Below, piece by piece: positions 22,939 to 30,486 of a stretch of DNA of 64,000 bases. Both the position numbers and the translations under genes were made by a program. How positions within the stretch are numbered: position 1 is the stretch's first letter; each line of letters starts with the position of its first letter. The stretch covers positions 496,001 to 560,000 of the forward strand of contig JAXMNU010000001.1 of the NCBI GenBank assembly GCA_034670265.1, in the 5' to 3' direction. This DNA comes from Halomarinibacterium sp034670265 (GTDB lineage: Bacteria > Bacteroidota > Bacteroidia > Flavobacteriales > Flavobacteriaceae). A model generated the notes under the pieces. The model ran no database searches. It saw only the letters and a list, made by a program, of their open reading frames with translations, and was not told the DNA's origin.

Positions 22939-24495
22939 TTATTGTTTTACCACTTTAAAGCTTTCTGTAGTCCCTTCGGAAGAAACAGTTACCACATACA
23001 AGCCTGCATCTAAAAATGAAAGCTCGATAGTGCGTCTTGTTTCGCTCCCTTTTTCAGAATATACCTGCTGCCCAAGGATGTTATATATGGAAATACTTTC
23101 TAGCGTTGTTTTTGCACTTAGGTGTATTTCATTCTTTACCGGATTTGGGTAATAGGTAAGTCCGTTAATGGTTTGCTCATTAACACCTAATATTCCTGAA
23201 AGATTCACCGAAATATCTGCTTTAGGGTCATTGCCTACAACACCTGCCAATAAATAATAGGTGGTTCCTGCTGTTGCCATAATTGAAGATAGGTTCACTA
23301 CCTCGCATTCGTTGGTAGGTTGGTCTACCCAAGTAAGGTCTGCTCCAGAAGTAGCATTTTCATCTGCTGCCGAATAAAAAACAACGCCCCCTGCTCCATT
23401 GGGTAAGCTTATACCAGCCACAACTTGGCCGTCTATAGTGGCGGTAAACTTATACCATACGGCTTTTGTTGTAAAGGTATCGCAGACAGCTTGTCCTCCA
23501 TCGTTATCTGAAGTAGCTGCCAAAAAATGTACGCTTGGATCAAAATAGTCTTCCAATCCGTTTAGGCTAATGGCATTTTCCACAAGGTCGTTTACCGGTG
23601 GCGCAAAAATTTCTTCGGTATTAATTAAGACAGATGAAGTTTCGCTGTTCTGCACAAAAATATAATAGGTGGTTCCCACAGTGGTCGTAATTAAAGAAAA
23701 GTCTCCATAATCGCATAGGTTTGTTCCTTGGTCCACAAAGGTTAACTCTGCTCCCGAAGTGGCATTTCCGTTGGGTGCTGAATAAAATATAACCGCCCCA
23801 TTTACTTGGTTGGTAAGTCCTGCGGCTACTTCGCCTTCGGCAGTAGCTGTAAATTTGTACCATATTCCAGCATCTACGGTATCGCATCCTGTTTGGCCAC
23901 CATCGTTGGTATTTGTAGTCTCTTCAAAGTTTACATTTTCGTCAATAAACAACAGTGGTCCTAATGAAAGGTCTGTGGCATTTTCAATAAGGTCGTTTGC
24001 AGGGACTAAAGCAGCATTGGCATTTATTGCTACATCTGAGTTTCCTGCATTACGCATATAGATGTAATAGGTGGTCCCCGCCGTGGCATCAATGGTAATG
24101 GTATTTGCAATGGCACAGGTGTTGGATGGCTGATTTACAAACGTTAATTGGTTTCCGTTAGTGACATTTTCATCGGGTCCTGTAAAAAACACAATATAAG
24201 GTACTTGTGGGTTTGCTATAGACGCTGTAACACTTCCGTTACTGGTGGCCGTAAATTTGTACCAGATACCAGCTAAAAAAACAGAGCAATCTCCTACGGT
24301 GGCATCACCTTGGGCAGTAGCTTCCATAAAAGTTACCCCTACTTCGGAATACGGAAAAGGTCCACCATCAATGTCTATGGCGTTTTCAATAAGGTCGTTT
24401 ACTGGGGGTGCAACCATGGTTTCTATTGCAAAACTGGTTGAAGCTGCAAAAAGCATTGTGAGTAGTAAGAGGCTTTTTGTAATTTGATTTTTCAT
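22939..24495 (-). CDS. Secreted T9SS protein with three internal repeats
   Basis: 518 residues: signal peptide (MKNQITKSLLLLTMLFAASTSFA), three repeats of about 135 residues each starting (P)xNDLIENAxxL and holding GIWYKFTATxxGxVxA and TAGTTYYIxxxN, then a T9SS type A sorting domain (GLTYYPNPVKNEIHL ... ESFKVVKQ). The repeat unit looks like a PPC-type beta-jelly module found in secreted bacteroidotal proteins. No catalytic motif, so adhesion or carbohydrate contact is likely. Perfect -7 box at 24530-24537. Confidence 0.9.
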   Translation of the reverse strand: MKNQITKSLLLLTMLFAASTSFAIETMVAPPVNDLIENAIDIDGGPFPYSEVGVTFMEATAQGDATVGDCSVFLAGIWYKFTATSNGSVTASIANPQVPYIVFFTGPDENVTNGNQLTFVNQPSNTCAIANTITIDATAGTTYYIYMRNAGNSDVAINANAALVPANDLIENATDLSLGPLLFIDENVNFEETTNTNDGGQTGCDTVDAGIWYKFTATAEGEVAAGLTNQVNGAVIFYSAPNGNATSGAELTFVDQGTNLCDYGDFSLITTTVGTTYYIFVQNSETSSVLINTEEIFAPPVNDLVENAISLNGLEDYFDPSVHFLAATSDNDGGQAVCDTFTTKAVWYKFTATIDGQVVAGISLPNGAGGVVFYSAADENATSGADLTWVDQPTNECEVVNLSSIMATAGTTYYLLAGVVGNDPKADISVNLSGILGVNEQTINGLTYYPNPVKNEIHLSAKTTLESISIYNILGQQVYSEKGSETRRTIELSFLDAGLYVVTVSSEGTTESFKVVKQ

Positions 24496-24529
24496 GAGTT
24501 CTTAATTTTAAAGGTTATGATTTATGCAG

Positions 24530-24537
24530 CAAATCTA
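24530..24537 (-). promoter_or_regulatory. -7 box of the T9SS repeat protein
   Basis: TAGATTTG on the minus strand, exact TAnnTTTG match, 34 bp before the start at 24495. Confidence 0.7.
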
Positions 24538-24600
24538 AATGGAGCGATTCCTTTATATTGTATATAATTGATGAATGGTAAGTTTGAGTTGACGGATGTA

Positions 24601-24706
24601 AGGTGATGGGTGATGGGTCAAGGGTCAAGGGTCAAGGGACAAAGGTCAAGGGTGAAGGGTCAAAGGTGAAGGGTTTTGTCATTTCGAGGGAACCGAGAAA
24701 TCTCAC
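24601..24706. repeat. Heptamer array plus REP, copy 3
   Basis: Eleven heptamers from AGGTGAT to GGGTTTT (24601-24677), then the REP palindrome 24678-24706, with one change in the centre (GGGAACC). Confidence 0.88.
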
Positions 24707-24740
24707 CCGAGAAAATTCCTTATAATTTTACCTATTCCTA

Positions 24741-24769
24741 GAACCGCACTTTGATTGGGCTTTGACTCC
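24741..24769. repeat. Short 11-bp array, duplicate of 19052-19080
   Basis: GAACCGCACTT, TGATTGGGCTT, then TGACTCCTATG. Confidence 0.75.
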
Positions 24770-24818
24770 TATGGTGGCTTCTATACTTTGACAAGCTCAG
24801 CACAAGAAAAGAAACAAA

Positions 24819-24861
24819 CCTGCCTGCCGTGGTCATTGAGCGAAGTCGAAATGCAGGCAGG
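24819..24861. repeat. 43-bp hairpin element, copy 3
   Basis: Same 9-bp ends as copies 1 and 2. Not followed by CTCAGC here. Confidence 0.85.
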
Positions 24862-24890
24862 AAAAACTAAATGGCTTATTATTTATTGTT

Positions 24891-25042
24891 CTATTCATTT
24901 TCTTTACTCGTCTAAAGAAAACGAACCAAAAGAAACGACGCCTTTTCAAAGGAATTTTTACTTCGTAAAACCGTCTTGAAAACTCCGCGCCCTTTGGGCT
25001 GAATCTCGGAGCTTTTCTGCGACATATTCTGCTGAAAAGGGA
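24891..25042. repeat. About 150-bp dispersed element, copy 1
   Basis: Near-identical, in reverse orientation, to 32101-32250. Contains ACCGTCTTGAAAACTCCGCG and GGCTGAATCTCGGAGC, with nested complementary segments (CTCCG/CGGAG; CTTTTCTGC/GCTGAAAAG). Confidence 0.8.
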
Positions 25043-25180
25043 TCACTAAGTTTGATGTATTAGAATTTTAATTAAAGGGTGTAGGTTTTGACCGAATTTT
25101 AACTTGGCGTTAATCCGAAGTCGAATCAGAGGGTGGTTTTGTCATTTCGAGGGTACTAACTACTTGGTTCATAGTTCCTA

Positions 25181-25243
25181 TCTCTTGTCTCTTGTCTCTC
25201 CTCTCTCCTCTCTTTTCTCTCCTCTCTTTTCTCTTTTCTCTTT
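25181..25243. repeat. Pyrimidine heptamer array, nine units
   Basis: TCTCTTG, TCTCTCC and TCTCTTT in nine consecutive 7-bp units, ending 17 bp before the -7 box at 25261. Confidence 0.85.
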
Positions 25244-25260
25244 TCTGAAACTTTTTTCAC

Positions 25261-25268
25261 TATCTTTA
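25261..25268 (+). promoter_or_regulatory. -7 box of the lipoprotein pair
   Basis: TATCTTTA, one base from the TAnnTTTG consensus, with an 83-nt leader. The following bases (CTATCCCCCACAAA) resemble those after the -7 box at 27700. Confidence 0.55.
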
Positions 25269-25351
25269 CCTATCCCCCACAAAAAAGTTAGCACAATTTT
25301 ATAAGAAGTATCCTATGCTATGCAACTAGTGTAGCCATAAATACATTGATT

Positions 25352-25858
25352 ATGAAACCCATCCTATATAAAAAACTAGTCCCTTGGGTGCTGTGCCTGG
25401 CACTCCTTTCGTTGAGCAGCTGTAAAACCCAACTCGCCCCCGAATACGATAAAGCCATTGTCGAAAGCCTTACCGCCAACACCCAAAAGTTGATGTACTT
25501 TTTGGCAACCATCGAGGACGAAGGCACCACCCCGGCTACCTATACCGACCGTGCCGCCTCCTATTACACCCTTATTGGTGCCTTTGATGCCCTAGCCCTC
25601 CAAGCCAAGGCTCGCCCTGTACCCGATAATGTCGCCACCAAAAAAATAAACGAACTCTTACAATCCAAAGGCAGTGACCCCTTATCCAGCGACTACCCCA
25701 GCGCCTTTGCCTTTACCAAAATCTCCGAAACCCTTAAAAAGATGAAGGAGACCGACCAAAAAAACGGTATAAAACCCTTTGCCCTCCAAGCCTTTAAAGG
25801 GCAAATCCTTATTTTTCTAGACCAAGCCATTACTTACGAAAGCTTTTTAAAACGATAA
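25352..25858 (+). CDS. Lipoprotein of unknown function
   Basis: 168 residues from the ATG at 25352 (a TTG at 25346 is in frame). Lipobox LLSLSSC, then a mostly helical mature part (EYDKAIVESLTANTQKLMYFLATIEDEG ... ALQAFKGQILIFLDQAITYESFLKR). Codons are strikingly rich in C at third positions compared with the A/T-ending usage of neighbours. It is followed 3 bp later by a 103-residue gene with the same codon style, so they form a pair. Family not recognised. Confidence 0.78.
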   Translation: MKPILYKKLVPWVLCLALLSLSSCKTQLAPEYDKAIVESLTANTQKLMYFLATIEDEGTTPATYTDRAASYYTLIGAFDALALQAKARPVPDNVATKKINELLQSKGSDPLSSDYPSAFAFTKISETLKKMKETDQKNGIKPFALQAFKGQILIFLDQAITYESFLKR

Positions 25859-25861
25859 CCC

Positions 25862-26173
25862 ATGAGTGACGTAACCAGCATTATAAACGACATCAAAGAT
25901 ATTTCTACCACTATTTTAAAGAAAGACATTACCGTGGTAAAAGGCTTTAGCGAACGCCAGGTAGAAGCCATTGCCAAACAAACGGTCATCATTACCGAAG
26001 GCGTTGCCAGCGGTGATATCGACGAGGAACTAAAGAAATTCTTTTTTGATGGTCTAAAAGCCATGGCAGAAAACTTTGTGAATACCCTAAAAGGCATCCT
26101 CTCCGTGACCCTAGAAAAACTCTATAACGCCATCGTGGATAAACTGTGGAGCATTGTGGGGGGTGTGGTATAA
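25862..26173 (+). CDS. Small helical protein of unknown function, 103 aa
   Basis: No signal peptide. Amphipathic helices (SIINDIKDISTTILKKDITVVKGFSERQVEAI) and a hydrophobic C-terminal helix (LYNAIVDKLWSIVGGVV) that could insert in a membrane. It starts 3 bp after the lipoprotein stop and shares its C-rich codon use, so the two were probably inherited together. No family recognised. Confidence 0.7.
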   Translation: MSDVTSIINDIKDISTTILKKDITVVKGFSERQVEAIAKQTVIITEGVASGDIDEELKKFFFDGLKAMAENFVNTLKGILSVTLEKLYNAIVDKLWSIVGGVV

Positions 26174-26240
26174 ACGCATCTTTTTTAAAATAGCTGTCTT
26201 TAATTGAGTATCTTTCAGAGGCTAATTAAATAACAACGCC

Positions 26241-27377
26241 ATGCGCTACCTTCTAGTTCTTATCACTGTACTGGCTTTCTTTGCTTGTAATGAAAAACAA
26301 ACCCCTATGGAAACGCCCAACACTACTACCCATTGGGCATTCCCCTATTTTGAAAAAGTAGATAGCCTCAACCCTATTTTAAAACCCTCTCCCAATCTCA
26401 CTTTTACAGACCCCATCACCCAAACCGAAGTAACATGGGAAGCGCGCAACGTGTTGAACCCTACCGCCATTGTAAAAGATGGAAAAGTGCATCTCTTGTA
26501 TCGTGCGCAAGACAGTATGGGTACCTCCCGAATAGGCATGGCAACGAGTAGCGACGGACTTCATTTTGAAAAAGCCCCTGCCCCAGTTTTTTATCCCGAT
26601 AATGATGCGATGAAGGTGTACGAATGGAATTATAAAAAAGCACTGCCCTTACCACATCCCGAAGGGGATTATTTTGACGGTGCCGAAGACCCACGTATCG
26701 TAGAAAGTGAAGACGGCATCTATTTTATGACCTATACCTCCTACGATGGTAAGACCGCCCGATTAAGCATTGCTTCCTCCAAAGATTTACAAACTTGGAC
26801 CAAACACGGGCTCGTGTTACGGGACTCCATTTATCACAATACCTGGTCTAAAGCCGGAGCCATTGTTGCCGAGCAGCAAGGCAGCCGTATGGTAGCGAAA
26901 AAGATTGACGGCAAATATTGGATGTATTTTGGCGATACCAACTTGTTTATGGCGACCTCCACCAATTTAAAAGATTGGGACGTAGCCATTAATGAAGAGT
27001 CCAAACAACGGATAAGTGTGCTCCATCCACGTATGGGGTATTTTGATAGTCGTTTGGTAGAACCCGGTCCCTATGCCATTTGGCGGGAAGATGGCATTGT
27101 GCTTATCTATAACGCCAGTAATGCTGCCAACTTTAACGACCCTGAACTCCCTAAGTTTACCTATGCCGCTGGGCAAGCCTTGTTTGATGCCCAACAACCG
27201 TATAAACTCCTCGATAGAACCGACTCCTACTTTATCTACCCAGACAAACCCTACGAAAAGGTAGGCGAAGTAAACGAAGTATGTTTTGTGGAGGGCTTGG
27301 TGTACTTTAACAACCAATGGTTCTTGTATTACGGCACGGCAGACTCTAAAATTGCAGTGGCGGTGTATCGACCTTAG
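26241..27377 (+). CDS. GH130-like glycoside phosphorylase lipoprotein
   Basis: 378 residues. Lipobox LAFFAC, then a five-bladed propeller with family GH130 features: NPTAIVKDGKVHLLYRAQDSMGTSRIGMA, SSDGLHFE, AEDPRIVESEDGIYFMTYT, LQTWTKHG, and later VLIYNASNAAN and WFLYYGTADSKIAVA. GH130 enzymes act on beta-mannosides by phosphorolysis, some by hydrolysis; the lipid anchor implies an envelope role. A heptamer array begins inside its stop codon. Confidence 0.85.
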   Translation: MRYLLVLITVLAFFACNEKQTPMETPNTTTHWAFPYFEKVDSLNPILKPSPNLTFTDPITQTEVTWEARNVLNPTAIVKDGKVHLLYRAQDSMGTSRIGMATSSDGLHFEKAPAPVFYPDNDAMKVYEWNYKKALPLPHPEGDYFDGAEDPRIVESEDGIYFMTYTSYDGKTARLSIASSKDLQTWTKHGLVLRDSIYHNTWSKAGAIVAEQQGSRMVAKKIDGKYWMYFGDTNLFMATSTNLKDWDVAINEESKQRISVLHPRMGYFDSRLVEPGPYAIWREDGIVLIYNASNAANFNDPELPKFTYAAGQALFDAQQPYKLLDRTDSYFIYPDKPYEKVGEVNEVCFVEGLVYFNNQWFLYYGTADSKIAVAVYRP

Positions 27378-27519
27378 GTGATGGGTGATGGGTGATGGGT
27401 CAAGGGTGAAGGGTGATGGGTCAAGGGTCAAGGGTCAAGGGTGAAGGGTTTTGTCATTCCGAACCTAAGTGAGGAATCTCATCATACTTGTCATTCCGAA
27501 CCTAAGTGAGGAATCTCAT
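27376..27519. repeat. Heptamer array followed by two tandem REPs
   Basis: Eleven heptamers from AGGTGAT to GGGTTTT (27376-27452), then GTCATTCCGAACCTAAGTGA plus GGAATCTCAT at 27453-27482, repeated 37 bp later at 27490-27519. The array starts on the GH130 stop codon (TAG at 27375-27377). Confidence 0.88.
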
Positions 27520-27544
27520 TACAACAAAAAAAACGGTCTATTTA

Positions 27545-27559
27545 ACATAATACCATGAC
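27545..27559 (+). repeat. 15-bp motif, left copy
   Basis: ACATAATACCATGAC. Exact inverted copies lie at 30359-30373 and 32369-32383, each next to an 11-bp array. Confidence 0.8.
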
Positions 27560-27567
27560 TGCAACAC

Positions 27568-27633
27568 ACCCGAAGGAGACCCGAAGGAGACCCGAAGGAG
27601 ACCCGAAGGAGACCCGAAGGAGACCCGAAGGAG
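27568..27633. repeat. 11-bp array, six perfect units
   Basis: ACCCGAAGGAG repeated six times without change, followed by a degenerate seventh unit (ACCTAAGGTGT). The most homogeneous 11-bp array in the window. Confidence 0.95.
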
Positions 27634-27699
27634 ACCTAAGGTGTTTTTTAAGGGTCCCCAAAAAAAAATTATGGTGTTAAAATGGAATGGATTTTTTGC

Positions 27700-27707
27700 T
27701 ATCTTTG
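27700..27707 (+). promoter_or_regulatory. -7 box of the GHKL gene
   Basis: TATCTTTG, perfect match, with a leader of about 100 nt before the ATG at 27809. Confidence 0.6.
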
Positions 27708-27808
27708 GGTTTCTCCCCACAAAGACATTAAATAGTTGTTATGAAATCTAAAATATCACAAATGCTGATATTCATTAGTGGTTGACAATAAGCTGATAAA
27801 ACAACAAT

Positions 27809-29785
27809 ATGCAAATAGACATCAAAGGAAAAATTAACGAAAAAAAACTTGCATATAGCAATACTCTACTTCCTTTATTTGAGGCAATTGTTAATTCGAT
27901 ACAGGCTATAGAAGAAGATAGTTCTACAATAACCGGAATAATTGAAATTGACATCATACGTTCAGCTCAAAAACAATTAGAACTAACTGATAATGAAGTC
28001 TTACCTGAAATAATCGATTTTGTTGTAAAAGACAATGGAATTGGGTTTAATGAGAATAATTACGATTCTTTTAATTATGCACACTCAACGTATAAATATA
28101 GTAAAGGCGGAAAAGGAATAGGTCGTTTCACTTGGTTAAGAGCATTTCGGCTAGCTGAAATAGAAAGCCGTTATAAAGAAAATGGGCATTGGAACTTACG
28201 AAAATTTCAATTTGAACCTACTAAAAAAGGTATTGAAAATCACACATTAAACCAAGTCAACACAACGGAAGAAAGATATACTATTGTAGCATTAAGAGGC
28301 CTAAAAGCTGACTACAGAAAATGGTGTAACAATAATCCTGAAGATATTGCTTTAAAAATAATTGAGCACGCATTCGTATACTTTCTGAATGATGATTGTC
28401 CAAGAATTTTAATAAATGATATGGATAACACCATAGTAGTTAATGATCTTTTTAAATTATTTACAAAAGGACAAGTTAAAACCAAAAATATAAAAGTTCG
28501 AGACAATTCATTTAAATTAAGTGTTGTTAAACTTTATAGTAGCAAAGTTGACAACAAAATTCATTATTGTGCAAATACGAGAGAAGTAACATTTGATAAA
28601 ATTTCAACTGATATACCTGAAATGGATAATTTTCTTTTCGACAAAGATGGGATCCCATTCTCAATCTCGGTTTATGTAGAAGGCGACTATTTAGACATTA
28701 ATGTTAACGACGAACGAACCTCAATAACTTTTGCAAAAGGCGAAGTTGAATTTCCTGACCAAATATCACAAGAAGAATTACGAAAGGAAATAACTTCAAT
28801 GATTTATAATGAATTTGAAGACCAGATTGAAAAATTATCTCAAACTCGCTTTATAAAAGTAAAAGAATTTGTTTCCCAGCATCCTAGGTATAAGCAACTT
28901 CTAAAATATAAGCCAAGTCAAATCAAAAAAATTCCTTCGACCCTTAATGAAGAGAAAATGGAATTGGAGCTTTTTAAAATCCAACAAGAACTTGAATTAG
29001 AAGTAAAACAAGAAGCAAGACAGATATTACGATTTATAGAAAGTGACGAAGACAAAGAGGAGTTCTCAAAATCTCATCAAGAATTATATTCAAAAATAAT
29101 TGAAGTTGGAAACTCAAAATTATCAGAGTATGTAATTCACCGTAAGCTAGTTTTAGATTTATTTAGTAAGTTTTTAAAGGAGAGAGCACCTGAAAAAGCA
29201 GTACATAATCTAATATTCCCATTACAAGCATTATCCGACGATATTGGATTTGAAGACCATAATTTATGGATGATAGATGAGAAACTATCATACCATAAAT
29301 ACTTGGCATCTGACAAAAAATTCAAAAAAGTCAAAGGAATGGAATCGGATTCAAATGAAAGACCAGATTTATTAATTTTCAATAAACCATTTGCCTTTAC
29401 CAACGATGAAAAACCATACGAATCAATTGTAATAGTTGAGTTTAAAAGACCTCTGAGAGATGATTATTCAGAAAAAGAAAATCCAATTACACAAGTAAAT
29501 CGTTATGCAAGAGAAGTAATAAATGGAATTGCTAAAGATAAAAACAAAAGAGAATTTGATTTAAGACAGAATACTCCAATTTACGCATATATCATTTGTG
29601 ATTTAACTATAAAGTTGAAAGCTAGTGCCACAGATGCAGGGTATAAACAATTACCAAGTGGAGATGGCTATTTCTTTTTTAACGACAATTACAATATGTA
29701 TGTTGAAATAATGAGTTTTGATAAAATTCTAAAAGATTCAAACGAACGAAATAGAGTCTTGTTTGAAAAATTGAATTTAAAATAA
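27809..29785 (+). CDS. GHKL ATPase with C-terminal PD-(D/E)xK-like domain (candidate defence protein)
   Basis: 658 residues. N-terminal Hsp90-like ATPase: N-box FEAIVNSIQA (Glu25, Asn29), G1 box DNGIGF (75-80), G2 box SKGGKGIGRFTWL (98-110). A middle alpha/beta part holds VNDERTSI (transducer-like). A charged helical linker (LELFKIQQELELEVKQEARQ) follows. The C-terminal part has PD (519-520) and EFK (544-546) spaced 23 residues apart, the core of a PD-(D/E)xK nuclease fold. The combination recalls MORC/MutL-like ATPases of restriction systems. The gene is more A/T-rich than its neighbours and is bracketed by repeats, suggesting transfer. A defence role is inferred. Confidence 0.8.
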   Translation: MQIDIKGKINEKKLAYSNTLLPLFEAIVNSIQAIEEDSSTITGIIEIDIIRSAQKQLELTDNEVLPEIIDFVVKDNGIGFNENNYDSFNYAHSTYKYSKGGKGIGRFTWLRAFRLAEIESRYKENGHWNLRKFQFEPTKKGIENHTLNQVNTTEERYTIVALRGLKADYRKWCNNNPEDIALKIIEHAFVYFLNDDCPRILINDMDNTIVVNDLFKLFTKGQVKTKNIKVRDNSFKLSVVKLYSSKVDNKIHYCANTREVTFDKISTDIPEMDNFLFDKDGIPFSISVYVEGDYLDINVNDERTSITFAKGEVEFPDQISQEELRKEITSMIYNEFEDQIEKLSQTRFIKVKEFVSQHPRYKQLLKYKPSQIKKIPSTLNEEKMELELFKIQQELELEVKQEARQILRFIESDEDKEEFSKSHQELYSKIIEVGNSKLSEYVIHRKLVLDLFSKFLKERAPEKAVHNLIFPLQALSDDIGFEDHNLWMIDEKLSYHKYLASDKKFKKVKGMESDSNERPDLLIFNKPFAFTNDEKPYESIVIVEFKRPLRDDYSEKENPITQVNRYAREVINGIAKDKNKREFDLRQNTPIYAYIICDLTIKLKASATDAGYKQLPSGDGYFFFNDNYNMYVEIMSFDKILKDSNERNRVLFEKLNLK

Positions 29786-29794
29786 ATTTAAAAA

Positions 29795-30172
29795 ATGAAA
29801 AAGAAATACATTATCATTGGATTTCTATTATTAGTAGGAATTTTATTAGTTGCCAACTACCAATCTATTTTTAAATCTGTTGTTCCTCCTATTCCTGAAA
29901 TTGTAAGTTCCTCTGCTGATGGATCCTCTAGCACTTTATTTAATTATAGCATGAAAGTCAAGGGTCATGTTACAAATAAGGGAGGTGATGGATTTGTTGT
30001 AATTAAGGCATTTGCACAACAAGAGGGAAATACATATGAAAAAACCAAACAACTTTTCTTAGAAGCATATCAAACTGAGGAATTTGAATTTATTTTTGAT
30101 GAGGTTAAATTATTAAAAAAAGATCCAACGTATCACGTTGAAACATTTGCCTTAGGTAGTTTAGCAAAATAA
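29795..30172 (+). CDS. Small membrane-anchored protein behind the GHKL gene
   Basis: 125 residues: one N-terminal span (YIIIGFLLLVGILLVANY) followed by an extracytoplasmic beta-rich domain (MKVKGHVTNKGGDGFVVIKAFAQQEG, FIFDEVKLLKKDPTYHVETFAL), reminiscent of FxLYD-type domains. It starts 9 bp after the GHKL/nuclease stop on the same strand with similar A/T-rich codons, so the two are probably co-transcribed. Function unknown. Confidence 0.75.
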   Translation: MKKKYIIIGFLLLVGILLVANYQSIFKSVVPPIPEIVSSSADGSSSTLFNYSMKVKGHVTNKGGDGFVVIKAFAQQEGNTYEKTKQLFLEAYQTEEFEFIFDEVKLLKKDPTYHVETFALGSLAK

Positions 30173-30186
30173 TTATTCAAGGATAC

Positions 30187-30209
30187 TACAAATTATCCAA
30201 CTGGTTATC
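30187..30209 (-). pseudogene. Remnant of a TonB receptor 3' end
   Basis: Twenty-three bases identical to 32530-32552, the C-terminal codons of the TonB receptor (DNQLDNL). On the minus strand it reads SEDNQLDNL and a TAG stop, so the stop position is kept. No longer match continues upstream. Confidence 0.5.
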
Positions 30210-30252
30210 CTCACTTAGTGGTTTTTACACTGATTAAATAAAGAATGGAGTG

Positions 30253-30283
30253 GGATTCCTCCTTTCAGTTCGGAATGACATCA
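30253..30283 (-). repeat. REP, inverted copy
   Basis: GGATTCCTCCTTTCAGTTCG plus GAATGACATCA, the same family as 27453-27482 on the other strand. A second copy is at 31994-32023. Confidence 0.75.
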
Positions 30284-30329
30284 AGCTAATTACAAAATCC
30301 TCATTATTACTTAATATTTCCTCAATAGC

Positions 30330-30373
30330 TACTCCGTATCTACTTCGTGTTAGTTCGTGTCATGGTATTATGT
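30330..30373. repeat. 11-bp array (three units) with inverted 15-bp motif
   Basis: TACTCCGTATC, TACTTCGTGTT, AGTTCGTGTCA, overlapping GTCATGGTATTATGT (30359-30373). The copy at 32307-32383 has exactly three more units. Confidence 0.85.
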
Positions 30374-30486
30374 AACATAGCTCCCCTCGTTAAAGTATTG
30401 TTAAGGGTTAAACCCTAGCACTTGGGTGTAGTCATAGGTGCATCATTTCTTGAAAGGTTCAAGAAAGTAATAGCAACCACAAACCT

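Larger units (their letters stand above)
24496..25351. other. 856-bp repeat-filled intergenic region
   Basis: No gene is supported. In order: promoter of the T9SS gene, heptamer array, REP, short 11-bp array, 43-bp hairpin, about 150-bp dispersed element, a weak 11-bp array (25089-25125), a pyrimidine heptamer tract and the promoter of the lipoprotein pair. 24671-24861 matches 18982-19172 almost throughout. Confidence 0.85.
27378..27808. other. 431-bp intergenic region before the GHKL gene
   Basis: Holds the heptamer/REP block, the motif ACATAATACCATGAC (27545-27559), an 11-bp array, a -7 box (TATCTTTG, 27700-27707) and a possible 14-codon leader frame (27741-27785, MKSKISQMLIFISG). Nothing else is supported. 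Confidence 0.75.
30173..30486. other. 314-bp intergenic region after the GHKL cassette
   Basis: Holds a 23-bp match to a TonB receptor 3' end, an inverted REP, a short 11-bp array with the inverted 15-bp motif, and about 100 bp without recognisable features before the next gene. Confidence 0.75.

Noticed and set aside
25104..25304. 66-residue Ser/Leu-rich frame
   Set aside because: It is the translation of the TCTCTYY heptamer tract and flanks.
27568..27633. CRISPR-like array
   Set aside because: Units are 11 bp without spacers; no cas genes in the window.
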